Part shown: positions 1 through 8,054 of the stretch, piece by piece | Layout of the letters: every line of letters begins with the position of its first letter | How positions within the stretch are numbered: the first letter of the stretch is position 1 | Source of the DNA: Actinoplanes missouriensis 431 | Lineage (GTDB): Bacteria > Actinomycetota > Actinomycetes > Mycobacteriales > Micromonosporaceae | Assembly: GCF_000284295.1 (NCBI RefSeq) | Contig: NC_017093.1 | Coordinates: 4,836,001 to 4,900,000 of the forward strand | DNA length: 64,000 bases | Direction of reading: 5' to 3' | Position numbers and translations under genes: made by a program | Notes under the pieces: generated by a model | What the model saw: the letters and a program-made list of their open reading frames with translations, nothing else | What the model was told of the DNA's origin: nothing | The model's database searches: none

Positions 1-44
1 CGGACGGCCGCACCGGCCCGCACCCGCTGACCTTCAACGGCTGA
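1..44 (+). CDS. 3' end of an upstream gene (partial)
   Basis: A frame open from the left edge ends with the residues DGRTGPHPLTFNG and a TGA at 42-44. Only the last 13 codons are inside the window, so the product cannot be named. It is called coding only because the frame is open and GC-rich at the third base. The short length makes this a weak call. Confidence 0.3.
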   Translation, partial: DGRTGPHPLTFNG

Positions 45-89
45 CCTGACCGTGGGATGACAAGCGGTCGCGGGACGCTGTCGGCATGA

Positions 90-386
90 CCACAGCGAAC
101 CCCGGTTCGCGGCCGGCTCAACGCCGCGATCTTCCACACCCATTCCGGGTACGGGGTGATCCAGCGTGCCCTGGCCCGCCCGTGGCGGTGGCTCTCCGAG
201 GGTCGCGAGGCCGGCCGGGGCATCGAGGCTCTGCTGCGGGCGGGCGGTTTCGCGGAGCTCACCGTGGGCCGTTACCGGATTCCGTCGGTGTCCCTGCCGA
301 TCAACCCCGCGCGCCGACGGCAGGTGCTGCGCGCGGCCGATCTGGACCGGGTGGCCGGCCTGATCGGGGACTTCCTGACCGGCTGA
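90..386 (+). pseudogene. remnant of a class I methyltransferase-like C-terminus
   Basis: This frame opens just after a stop at 87-89. It reads like the last 90 or so residues of a larger enzyme, including EALLRAGGFAELTV and RYRIP...LPINP, the kind of C-terminal strand and helix pattern seen after the SAM-binding fold in Methyltransf_11-type enzymes. No SAM-binding glycine motif precedes it. The only in-frame start is a GTG at 156, which would give a 76-residue protein. The simplest reading is a 5'-truncated remnant. A small standalone protein starting at 156 is the alternative. Family assignment is tentative. Confidence 0.35.
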
Positions 387-615
387 CAGTGATCGGCTCA
401 CGGAATCGATCGGACTTATGGCTGGTTCGGCACGTACTCCTGGCTGTTTATCCCGTATGAAATGAGCCCATCTCAGAATCGGGTCATTCTCGGTTGTGTA
501 CCGGGTGGTCCCCTTCCGCGGCTCCTGGTCAGGTTGCTGCTTCTGCGGCGACCGCCAATGAAATAGTCTGGCGGCGTCGCGGGTCGCGACGGCGATCGAT
601 GTTCAGGGAGTTCGC

Positions 616-1563
616 GTGTCCCACGACCGAGTCAGTCACCATGAGACGAAGACCCCTGACGGACGGGTGCTCACCTACGACGTGACCGGTCATCCCGACG
701 GCGAGCCGGTCTTCCTGCTGCACGGTTCCCCGGGCAGCCGCCTCGGCCCGAAACCCCGCGGCAGCCTCCTGTACCGCCTGGGCGTCCAGCTGATCTGCTA
801 CGACCGTCCCGGCTACGGCGGCTCCACCCGCGCCGAGCACCGGACCGTGGCGGACGCCGCCGAGGACATCCGGGCGGTGGCCGCGGACCTGAACCTCAGG
901 CGGTTCGCGGTGGTGGGCCGCTCCGGGGGCGGCCCGCACGCGCTTGCCGCCGCCGCGCTGCTGCCGGAGATGGTGACCAATACGGCCGTGCTGGTCGGTC
1001 TCGCGCCGTCGGACGCGGACGGCCTGGATTGGCTCGGCGGAATGACGGACGGAAATGTCCGGGAATATGAGACCGCGCACAACGACTGGCCGAAACACGT
1101 CGAACGTTTACGCCTTAAAGCCGACCAGGCCCGCCGTAATCCGGAAATAATGCTTGATTCCCTGCGGGGTCAGATGACCGACCCTGATCGCCGGGTCGTC
1201 GACGACATCGGGATCCGCCGGCTGCTCACCGCCACCTATGTCGAGGCGTTCGCCCAGGGGCCGTACGGGTGGATCGACGACGTGGCGGCGTTCCGCTCGC
1301 CCTGGGGCTTCGACCTCGACGCCGTCACCGGGCCGGTCCTGCTCTGGCACGGTGCCGAGGACAACTTCTCCCCGGTCAGTCACGCCCGCTGGCTGGCCCA
1401 GCGGATCCCGCAGGCCGAGATCCAGGTGCAGGCGTCCACCGCCCACTTCGGAGCGGTGGAGATCCTCTTCGAGGTCCTCAACTGGCTGATCGCCGACCGG
1501 ACCCGGATCTCCGCAGTTCCGGGAATCCGGGGACGGCGGCGAGCCGCATGTCACGCGCGCTGA
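616..1563 (+). CDS. alpha/beta hydrolase
   Basis: The product is a 315-residue alpha/beta-hydrolase fold enzyme of unknown substrate, with no signal peptide. It shows the oxyanion strand-loop HGSPGS near residue 36 and a nucleophile elbow GRSGGG with Ser103. A late LWHGAEDNFSP segment should supply the acid, and a C-terminal STAHFG segment the histidine. The GTG start at 616 follows an AGGGAG stretch. The segment around 1090-1160 is much less GC-rich than the rest and contains a TTA leucine codon (in ERLRLK). It stands alone, with DUF1707 remnant sequence immediately downstream on the other strand. Confidence 0.85.
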   Translation: MSHDRVSHHETKTPDGRVLTYDVTGHPDGEPVFLLHGSPGSRLGPKPRGSLLYRLGVQLICYDRPGYGGSTRAEHRTVADAAEDIRAVAADLNLRRFAVVGRSGGGPHALAAAALLPEMVTNTAVLVGLAPSDADGLDWLGGMTDGNVREYETAHNDWPKHVERLRLKADQARRNPEIMLDSLRGQMTDPDRRVVDDIGIRRLLTATYVEAFAQGPYGWIDDVAAFRSPWGFDLDAVTGPVLLWHGAEDNFSPVSHARWLAQRIPQAEIQVQASTAHFGAVEILFEVLNWLIADRTRISAVPGIRGRRRAACHAR

Positions 1564-1790
1564 ACACGCTGACCCCGGCCAGATCGACCTCGACACCCCG
1601 TGATGACCCTGTCTGCGGTGCGGGACGAGCCGACGACCGGCGTGGGCGCGACTCCCTCTTCTGACGCGTCCTCGGCCGCCCGGACCGCATCGACCCGTAC
1701 GCTGAACTCCTCCAGGGTGAGCCGGCCGTCGCCGCAGGCGCGGTGGAGCAACTCGGCCACCCGCTCGCGGTCACCGTCGGAGACGGGGCG
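1515..1790 (-). pseudogene. DUF1707 / LiaF-like membrane-stress gene remnant
   Basis: On the minus strand, 1790 to about 1605 reads PVSDGDRERVAELLHRACGD and continues GRLTLEEFSVRVDAVRAAE, the typical DUF1707 N-terminal domain. It has no in-frame ATG or GTG ahead of it. Just downstream, in a different frame, comes GVEVDLAGVSVF, which resembles the C-terminal beta domain (cell-wall-active antibiotic response, LiaF-like) usually found in the same proteins. The central part that normally joins them is missing. The two halves in two frames and the lost start indicate a gene decayed by internal deletion. Confidence 0.5.
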
Positions 1791-1862
1791 GGCACAGGAA
1801 CCGCCACGCGCGGAACCCCTAACCGAAAAGACGCCGATCCCCTCTGAGAGACTTGGCGGATC

Positions 1863-4349
1863 ATGACGCTGACCGATCGCCTCCCGGGCACCTCCGAACC
1901 CGATGCCGTCTTCGATGCCTTCCAGGCGTGGGTGGCGGAACAGGGCCTGACGCTCTACGCGCATCAGGAGGAAGCGCTCATCGAGATCGCCACCGGGGCG
2001 AACGTCATCCTGAACACGCCCACCGGCTCCGGCAAGAGCCTGGTCGCGACCGGCGCGCACTTCGCCGCGCTGGCCGGCGACCGGACCACCTTCTACACCG
2101 CGCCGATCAAGGCCCTGGTCAGCGAGAAGTTCTTCGCCCTCTGCGCGGTCTTCGGCGCGCAGAACGTCGGCATGCTGACCGGTGACGCCAGCGTCAACGC
2201 GGACGCCCCGATCATCTGCTGCACCGCGGAGATCCTGGCGAACCTGGCGCTGCGCGAGGGCGCGGACGCCGACGTCGGCCAGGTCGTGATGGACGAGTTC
2301 CACTTCTACGCCGAGCCGGACCGGGGCTGGGCGTGGCAGGTGCCGCTGATCGAGCTGCCGCAGGCCCAGTTCATCCTGATGTCGGCGACGCTCGGCGACA
2401 CCACCCGCTTCGTCGACGACCTCTCGCAACGGACCGGGCGCGAGACCGCGGTGGTCAGCAGCGTCGAGCGGCCGGTGCCGCTTCTCTTCGAGTACGCCAT
2501 GACACCGCTCCACGAGACGATCGAGGAACTGCTCTCCACCAGGCAGTCGCCGGTCTACATCGTGCACTTCACGCAGGCCGCCGCCCTGGAACGCGCGCAG
2601 TCCCTGATGAGCATCAACATGTGCACCCGCGAGGAGAAGGACAAGATCGCCGCGGCGATCGGCAACTTCCGGTTCACGGCGGGTTTCGGGCGGACGCTCT
2701 CCCGGCTGGTCCGGCACGGCATCGGCGTGCACCACGCGGGCATGCTGCCGAAGTACCGCCGGCTCGTCGAGACGCTCGCCCAGGCCGGCCTGCTGAAGGT
2801 CATCTGCGGCACGGACACCCTCGGCGTCGGCATCAACGTGCCGATCCGCACGGTGCTCTTCACCGGCCTGTCGAAATACGACGGCGTGAAGACCCGCCTG
2901 CTCAAGGCGCGTGAGTTCCACCAGATCGCGGGCCGGGCCGGCCGCGCCGGGTACGACACCATCGGCACCGTCATCGTGCAGGCCCCCGAGCACGTCATCG
3001 ACAACGAACGAGCCCTCGCTAAAGCCGGCGACGACCCGAAGAAGCGCCGCAAGGTGGTCCGCAAGAAGCCCCCGGAGGGCCAGATCGGCTGGGGGCGGCC
3101 CACGTTCGACCGGCTCGTGGAGGCCGACCCGGAGCCGCTGACGTCGTCGTTCCAGGTGTCACACGCGATGCTGCTCAACGTCATGAACCGGGGTGGCGAC
3201 CCCTATCAGGCGATGAAGCACCTGCTCACCGAGAACCACGAGGAACGGCCCTCGCAGCGCCGGCTCATCCGGCGCACGGTCGCGATCGCCCGGGCGCTGA
3301 TCGCGGGCGGCGTCATCGAACGTACCGAAAGCGGGGTTTATCGGCTTGTCGAAGATCTCCAGCTGGACTTCGCGCTGAACCAGGCGCTGTCACCGTTCGC
3401 CCTGGCCTGCCTGGAGCTGCTCGACAAGGAGTCCCCGGAGTACCCGCTCGACGTCGTCAGCGTCATCGAATCCACCCTCGAGGACCCGCGGCAGGTCGTC
3501 TCCGCGCAGCGTCAGAAGGCGCGCGGCGAGGCCGTCAACGCCATGAAATCCGAGGGCATCGAGTACGAGGAGCGGATGCAGCTCCTCGAGGACGTGACCT
3601 GGCCCCAGCCGCTGAAGGAGCTGCTCGACGCGGCCTACGAGACGTACCGGCGGGGACACCCGTGGGTCGCCGACTACGAGCTCAAGCCGAAGTCCGTGGT
3701 CCGCGACATGTTCGAGCGGGCCATGACCTTCACCGAGTACATCTCGTTCTACGGGCTGTCCCGCTCCGAGGGCCTGGTGCTGCGCTACCTCGCGGACGCC
3801 TACCGCGCGCTGCGCCAGACCGTCCCCGAGGACGCCCGCACCGAGGAGCTCACCGACCTGATCGAGTGGCTCGGCGAGCTGGTCCGCCAGGTCGACTCCA
3901 GCCTGCTCGACGAGTGGGCCCGGCTGCAGAACCCGGGGGCGGACCCGGAAGAGGTACGCCTCGACGACAAGCCGCCGGCCGTCACCCGCAACGCCCGCGC
4001 GTTCCGGGTCCTGGTCCGCAACGCGATGTTCCGCCGGGTCGAGCTGGCCGCGCTGCGCCGCTGGGACCTGCTCGGCGAGATGGACGCCGAGTCGGGCTGG
4101 CCGGCCGAGCGCTGGCAGAAGGCGATCGGCGAGTACTTCGAGGAGTACGACGAGCTGGGCACCGGGCCGGCGGCGCGCGGGCCGGCGTTCCTGGACATCG
4201 AGCAGGGCCCGGAGGTGTGGACGGTCCGCCAGGTCTTCGAGGACCCGGAGGGCGACCACGACTGGGGCATCGACGCCACGGTGGACCTGGCGGCGTCCGA
4301 CGAGGCCGGCACCGCCGCGATCACGGTGACGGCGGTGGGCCCGCACTGA
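1863..4349 (+). CDS. DExH-box helicase with C-terminal DUF3516
   Basis: This 828-residue superfamily II helicase is of the actinobacterial type that ends in a DUF3516 domain. Visible motifs are a Q-motif-like YAHQEEAL (32-39), Walker A TPTGSGKS (52-59), DEFH (144-147), motif III SAT (174-176), a C-terminal RecA domain with GTDTLGVGIN near 317, and motif VI QIAGRAGRAG (354-363). The region after about 400 is the helical DUF3516 part, rich in acidic and basic residues. It probably unwinds RNA or DNA using ATP in the cytosol, but the substrate is not known from sequence. It is monocistronic and followed by a strong hairpin at 4381-4409. Confidence 0.93.
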   Translation: MTLTDRLPGTSEPDAVFDAFQAWVAEQGLTLYAHQEEALIEIATGANVILNTPTGSGKSLVATGAHFAALAGDRTTFYTAPIKALVSEKFFALCAVFGAQNVGMLTGDASVNADAPIICCTAEILANLALREGADADVGQVVMDEFHFYAEPDRGWAWQVPLIELPQAQFILMSATLGDTTRFVDDLSQRTGRETAVVSSVERPVPLLFEYAMTPLHETIEELLSTRQSPVYIVHFTQAAALERAQSLMSINMCTREEKDKIAAAIGNFRFTAGFGRTLSRLVRHGIGVHHAGMLPKYRRLVETLAQAGLLKVICGTDTLGVGINVPIRTVLFTGLSKYDGVKTRLLKAREFHQIAGRAGRAGYDTIGTVIVQAPEHVIDNERALAKAGDDPKKRRKVVRKKPPEGQIGWGRPTFDRLVEADPEPLTSSFQVSHAMLLNVMNRGGDPYQAMKHLLTENHEERPSQRRLIRRTVAIARALIAGGVIERTESGVYRLVEDLQLDFALNQALSPFALACLELLDKESPEYPLDVVSVIESTLEDPRQVVSAQRQKARGEAVNAMKSEGIEYEERMQLLEDVTWPQPLKELLDAAYETYRRGHPWVADYELKPKSVVRDMFERAMTFTEYISFYGLSRSEGLVLRYLADAYRALRQTVPEDARTEELTDLIEWLGELVRQVDSSLLDEWARLQNPGADPEEVRLDDKPPAVTRNARAFRVLVRNAMFRRVELAALRRWDLLGEMDAESGWPAERWQKAIGEYFEEYDELGTGPAARGPAFLDIEQGPEVWTVRQVFEDPEGDHDWGIDATVDLAASDEAGTAAITVTAVGPH

Positions 4350-4380
4350 GCGGCCTGATTGATCGTCCAGCGTCGCGAAT

Positions 4381-4409
4381 TCGCGGTGATCACCCCATGA
4401 TCACCGCGA
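4381..4409 (+). terminator. intrinsic hairpin after the helicase gene
   Basis: A perfect 12-bp stem (TCGCGGTGATCA and TGATCACCGCGA) encloses a 5-base loop, 31 bases after the helicase stop. Only a short T run follows, as is common in actinobacteria. Confidence 0.65.
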
Positions 4410-4471
4410 TTTCCACCGCCCGTCGATCATCTCCGGCGGAGCGTTCGCCCGGGCGGCCTAGGGTGGGGCCC

Positions 4472-4675
4472 ATGGGAGACGGTGACGTGGATCGGGACGC
4501 TCTGCTGCGGCGTGCCGCCGAGCTGCGGCAGGCGGCTGCGGCGGCCGGGCGGGACGACGTGGTGACCAAGGTGGACGAGGTTGTCCTGCTGATCGCCGGA
4601 GATCGTGTCGCCCAGCAGCAAAACGAGAGCAAGGCCAACACGGTGCTCAGGATCCTGAACGGCTTAGGCTTCTGA
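4472..4675 (+). CDS. small hypothetical protein (67 aa)
   Basis: A 67-residue soluble, mostly helical and charged protein of unknown function. The N-terminus begins MGDGDVDRDALLRRAAELRQ and a conserved-looking KVDEVVLLIAGDRVAQQQ segment sits in the middle. The antepenultimate codon region has a TTA leucine codon (NGLGF end), so full translation may depend on the rare leucyl tRNA encoded by bldA in actinobacteria. The next gene starts 2 bases after its stop, so the two are probably co-transcribed. The family is not recognised. Confidence 0.6.
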   Translation: MGDGDVDRDALLRRAAELRQAAAAAGRDDVVTKVDEVVLLIAGDRVAQQQNESKANTVLRILNGLGF

Positions 4676-4677
4676 AC

Positions 4678-4887
4678 ATGGGTACGACAAAGCTCGGCGC
4701 CGCCCTGACCGGCTTCGCCGCCTTCGTGGTCTTCACCATCGCCTTCGCCGTGACCCGGGGCGACATCGGCGCGGGCCTGCAGACCGGCGCCATGATGGGG
4801 ATCGGGGTCCTGGTCGCGCACTGGTTCGCCGCGACGCCGCGCCGGCGCCCGGTCAAGCAGTGCGGCGCGCCCACTCCTCGGCCGTGA
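4678..4887 (+). CDS. small two-helix membrane protein (69 aa)
   Basis: This 69-residue product has two predicted membrane segments (about residues 7-25 and 31-51) and a basic C-terminal tail, RRRPVKQ. It begins 2 bases after the preceding small gene and presumably shares its transcript. Its last 35 bases overlap the 3' end of the convergent GNAT gene. Function unknown. Confidence 0.6.
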   Translation: MGTTKLGAALTGFAAFVVFTIAFAVTRGDIGAGLQTGAMMGIGVLVAHWFAATPRRRPVKQCGAPTPRP

Positions 4888-5395
4888 TCTCGTACTCGAC
4901 CTCGCCCTCCTCGGCCCCGGGCAGCGGGTCCTCCCACACCGGGTGGAAGGTGCGCACATAGCGCATGCCGACCGCCCGCATGACGCCGCGCGACCCCCGA
5001 TTGACCGCCATCGTCTGCGCGAACACCCGCTCCAGCCCGACCGTCTCGAACCCGTGCCGCAGCAGCTCGCGCGACGCTTCGGTGGCGATGCCCCGGCCCC
5101 AGTGCGTGCGGCGCAGCCGATACCCCAGCTCCGCCGCCCCGGGCTGGTCCACCGGTGGCAGCATCATCAGCCCGGCGAAGTCCGGGCCGGCATACAGGAT
5201 CCAGTACCCGAGGCCCTCCACCGTCGCGCCGAGTTCCATCCGCCGCAGGTGCGACTCCCACACCTCGTCCGGGGTCCGCGCCCGCCCGTACAGGTAGCGC
5301 AGCACTTCGGGATCGGAGTCGAGGTCCCGCTCCAGGCTCAGGTCGTCGTCCTCGAGGGGCCGCATCATCAGGCGTTCGGTCGTCAGCACGGGCAC
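4853..5395 (-). CDS. GNAT family N-acetyltransferase (RimJ/RimL-like)
   Basis: A 180-residue acetyl-CoA dependent acyltransferase of the Acetyltransf_3 type. It opens with LTTERLMMRPLEDDD, the usual RimJ/RimL N-terminus. The acetyl-CoA loop is RRTHWGRGIATEAS (near 95-108), and the conserved late motif VNRGSRGVMRAVGM follows, where family members usually have N-x-x-S-x-x-V/L. The target (ribosomal protein, small molecule or antibiotic) cannot be read from sequence. It is transcribed alone and converges on the small membrane protein gene. Confidence 0.85.
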   Translation of the reverse strand: MPVLTTERLMMRPLEDDDLSLERDLDSDPEVLRYLYGRARTPDEVWESHLRRMELGATVEGLGYWILYAGPDFAGLMMLPPVDQPGAAELGYRLRRTHWGRGIATEASRELLRHGFETVGLERVFAQTMAVNRGSRGVMRAVGMRYVRTFHPVWEDPLPGAEEGEVEYEITAEEWARRTA

Positions 5396-5442
5396 CCGCC
5401 CACCCTGTCACAGCCGTTCACGCCGCCCTGGCCGCACGGCTC

Positions 5443-7056
5443 TCAGTCCGCATCCTTGAGATCATTCCGGAGACGTTCGTACAGGTCACGGTAGTCGGAT
5501 CGAGCCATCAGCTCGCGCTCGTCACGGGGGCGGCCGTACGGCACCGCCACGTCGGTGCGCACACCGTCGCGGGTGAGGGTGACGACCCGATCGGCCAGGA
5601 CGAGCGCTTCGGTGAGATCGTGGGTGACGAACAGGACGGTCTTGCGGTGCGCCCGGGTGTCCCAGATGTCGAGGAACATGTCCCGGATGGACGAGCGCGT
5701 GAGCGCGTCCAGGGCAGCGAACGGCTCGTCCATCAGCAGCAGCTCGGGGTCGGACGCCAGCGTCCTGGCCAGCGCCACCCGCTGACGCATGCCGTGCGAG
5801 AGCTGGGACGGATACCTGTCGGCCGCTGCCGGCAGGCGGACGAGATCGAGCATCCGGAGGGCGTGTTCCCGCCTGACCGGCGTCGCCCTGCCCCGGAACT
5901 CCAGTCCCAGCTCCACATTTCGGCGTGCGGTGCGCCACGGCAGCAGCGCGTCGCGGGCGAACATGTGGCCGACGTCCGCCCGTCCGGCGCGCGCCGGCTC
6001 ACCGAAAACGCCGAGACGCCCGGAGGCGACCGGGACGAGTCCGGACACGGCGTTGAGCAGGGTTGATTTCCCGGATCCGCTGGCGCCGACGATCGCGACG
6101 AACTGTCCCCGCGGGATGGAGAGGGATATGTCGCTGAGCACCCGGTGCCGAGCGAACTCCACCGAGACCGACTCGAGCCGCACGACAGGCGTCGCGGCCG
6201 CTCCGTCGTGGCCGGTGACGGACGGGGGCGTACGCCCGGTGGGCTTTCCCCGGCTTCCGCCGGGTCGTGGCCGCGCGCGATCGGTTCTCTGCCATCCCAG
6301 CAGGGCGCTCTCGGTGGCGCCGACGAGCATGGTGAGGATCGAGGTGCAAGCCGCCAGGACGATCAGGAGCGCATATACCGGCGCCATCGACAGCGTGGCC
6401 GAGTAGGTCGTGATCAGCTGGCCCACGCCCACCCTGGACGCGATGATCTCGGAGCCGACCACACCGAGCAGCGCGAGGACCAGGCCCAGCCGCAGCGCGG
6501 TGAAGACGGCCGGGACGGCGACCGGCACGTAGAGCTTGCGGAACAGCTGGGACCGTGACGCGCCCAGCGCGACGCACACCCGGAGGTGTTCCTCGTCGGT
6601 GCTGAGCACGCCGATGCGCGCGTTCATCAGGAAGACGAAGAACGCGATGCTGAACCCGAGAGCGACCTTGGAGCTCTGCCCGATGCCGAACGCGACGACG
6701 AAGACCGGCGCGAACGCGATACGGGGCATGCTGTTGACCGCGTTGAGGTAGGGCGCGAGCACGGCCCAGGTCCGGGGCAGCATGCCGAGCAGGATCCCGA
6801 GGGGGACGCCGGCGACCGCCGACAACGCGAGCGCTTCGAGTGCCGCGAGCAGCGTCGACCACAGGTTCGGCCAGAGAACGCCGGAGTCGTGCAGCTGCAA
6901 CCCGGCGTCCCAGACGGCGCGCGGGCTCGGCAGCAGGACGCGGTCGACGCCGCCGAACCGGTACACCAGGTACCACAGCCCGACGACGAGGAACGGCACC
7001 GCGACGCGCCACAGCCACACGCGCGATCCCCCGCGGCCGACGCGCACCTCGATCAT
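5443..7056 (-). CDS. ABC transporter permease-ATPase fusion (NitT/TauT family)
   Basis: One open frame of 537 residues encodes both halves of an importer of the nitrate/sulfonate/taurine type. Residues 1-255 form an SsuC/TauC-like permease with about six membrane segments and an EAA loop (ALGASRSQLFRKLYVPVAVP, near 163-182). A 35-residue Pro/Arg/Gly linker follows. The ATPase has Walker A GASGSGKS (324-331), signature LSHGMRQ (419-425), Walker B LLLMDE (439-444) and His479. At the Q-loop, where LLPW transporters have F-Q, there is F-A (Ala367). The ATG overlaps the stop of the binding-protein gene (ATGA). No convincing internal start with a ribosome site precedes the ATPase, so a true fusion is likely. 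Confidence 0.85.
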   Translation of the reverse strand: MIEVRVGRGGSRVWLWRVAVPFLVVGLWYLVYRFGGVDRVLLPSPRAVWDAGLQLHDSGVLWPNLWSTLLAALEALALSAVAGVPLGILLGMLPRTWAVLAPYLNAVNSMPRIAFAPVFVVAFGIGQSSKVALGFSIAFFVFLMNARIGVLSTDEEHLRVCVALGASRSQLFRKLYVPVAVPAVFTALRLGLVLALLGVVGSEIIASRVGVGQLITTYSATLSMAPVYALLIVLAACTSILTMLVGATESALLGWQRTDRARPRPGGSRGKPTGRTPPSVTGHDGAAATPVVRLESVSVEFARHRVLSDISLSIPRGQFVAIVGASGSGKSTLLNAVSGLVPVASGRLGVFGEPARAGRADVGHMFARDALLPWRTARRNVELGLEFRGRATPVRREHALRMLDLVRLPAAADRYPSQLSHGMRQRVALARTLASDPELLLMDEPFAALDALTRSSIRDMFLDIWDTRAHRKTVLFVTHDLTEALVLADRVVTLTRDGVRTDVAVPYGRPRDERELMARSDYRDLYERLRNDLKDAD

Positions 7057-8054
7057 GCCGTCGAGCAGCCGTCGACGACGTACTCGGAGAAGGCCGGCGC
7101 CGTGCCGTGGGGAGTGAACATCGTCTGGTGACGCCAGTTCTCCTCGGTGAGTGGGGGGACCTCCACGACCGGGGTCTTGTACCTGTCCCAGAGGCTTCTC
7201 GCCTGGCCGGGATTCGATCCGAGGCCGAGGTGGGCGAACGCTTGCGGCCCGGCGTCGGGCTGTTGCTCGAGTGCCCGGACTCCCTGGTTGAGCGCGTGAC
7301 AGAACTTCATCACGAGGTCGGGGTGGTCGTCGGCCCACTCGCAGTTCGCGACCGCCACCGACTGCCAGAACTCGCCCAGCGGGGAGTTCGCGCCGGCGAG
7401 GTCCACCAGCTTGTCGAAGGCGGCGCCGGTTGCCCGGAGGTTGACCTCGAGCTGTGGGTACGACATCGCCGCGTCCACCTGCCCGGCGGCGAAGGCGGAG
7501 ACGGCGGCGGCGCCCCCGCCGATCGCCACCCACGTGACGTCGGTGTCCGGATCCAGACCGGCCTCGGTCAGCAGCGACCGGAGGACGAGCTCCTGAGCGG
7601 CGCCCCGTGCGGCGACACCGACCGTCCTGCCGCGCAACTGGGTGAGGACCCGCGGGTAGGGCAGGGTGGTGTCGAGGCCGAGCCCGGTCTGCGCGATCAC
7701 CCCGTAGGCCGCGCCCTGGGTGGGGCGGAGCACCCGGGCACAGGCGCCGTTCCGGATGGCTTCGTAGAGCTGCGCCGGGCCGAGGTTCGCCACGTCGAAG
7801 TCCCCGCTCGCCACTCCCTGCATGAGCACCGTTCCGGACGTCGCCCAGGTGGGCGAGACCGTCAGCCCCTGCTGCGTGAAGAAGCCCTTCAGCTCGGCCA
7901 CGGCGTACCCGCTCGAGCCCTGGTCCCGGACGCCTCCGAAGGAGACGGCCGGGGTCCGGCTCTCGCCGGAACCACCGCACCCGGCCGTCCATGACAAGAG
8001 CAACACCATGACGAGCACGACCACCCGGCGTACGCCCGACCCGGTCCCCGTCAC
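7053..8054 (-). CDS. ABC transporter substrate-binding lipoprotein (NitT/TauT type)
   Basis: A 333-residue lipoprotein begins with an Arg-led signal peptide ending in the lipobox TAGC (Cys26). The mature part resembles NMT1/SsuA-like binding proteins (SGTVLMQGVASGDFDVANLG, then AARGAAQELVLRSLLTEAGL) that capture anions such as sulfonates, nitrate or pyrimidine precursors. The ligand is not assignable here. The GTG start at 8054 overlaps the regulator stop (GTGA), and its stop overlaps the transporter start (ATGA). All three are therefore translationally coupled in one operon. Confidence 0.88.
   Translation of the reverse strand: MTGTGSGVRRVVVLVMVLLLSWTAGCGGSGESRTPAVSFGGVRDQGSSGYAVAELKGFFTQQGLTVSPTWATSGTVLMQGVASGDFDVANLGPAQLYEAIRNGACARVLRPTQGAAYGVIAQTGLGLDTTLPYPRVLTQLRGRTVGVAARGAAQELVLRSLLTEAGLDPDTDVTWVAIGGGAAAVSAFAAGQVDAAMSYPQLEVNLRATGAAFDKLVDLAGANSPLGEFWQSVAVANCEWADDHPDLVMKFCHALNQGVRALEQQPDAGPQAFAHLGLGSNPGQARSLWDRYKTPVVEVPPLTEENWRHQTMFTPHGTAPAFSEYVVDGCSTA

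Noticed and set aside
86..460. 124-codon frame with ATG at 86
   Set aside because: Pro/Arg/Gly-rich shadow of the methyltransferase-like remnant in the neighbouring frame.
1551..2993. 480-codon open frame antisense to the helicase gene
   Set aside because: High-GC shadow of the helicase. Only its last part, outside the helicase, carries a real domain (DUF1707), kept as a remnant.
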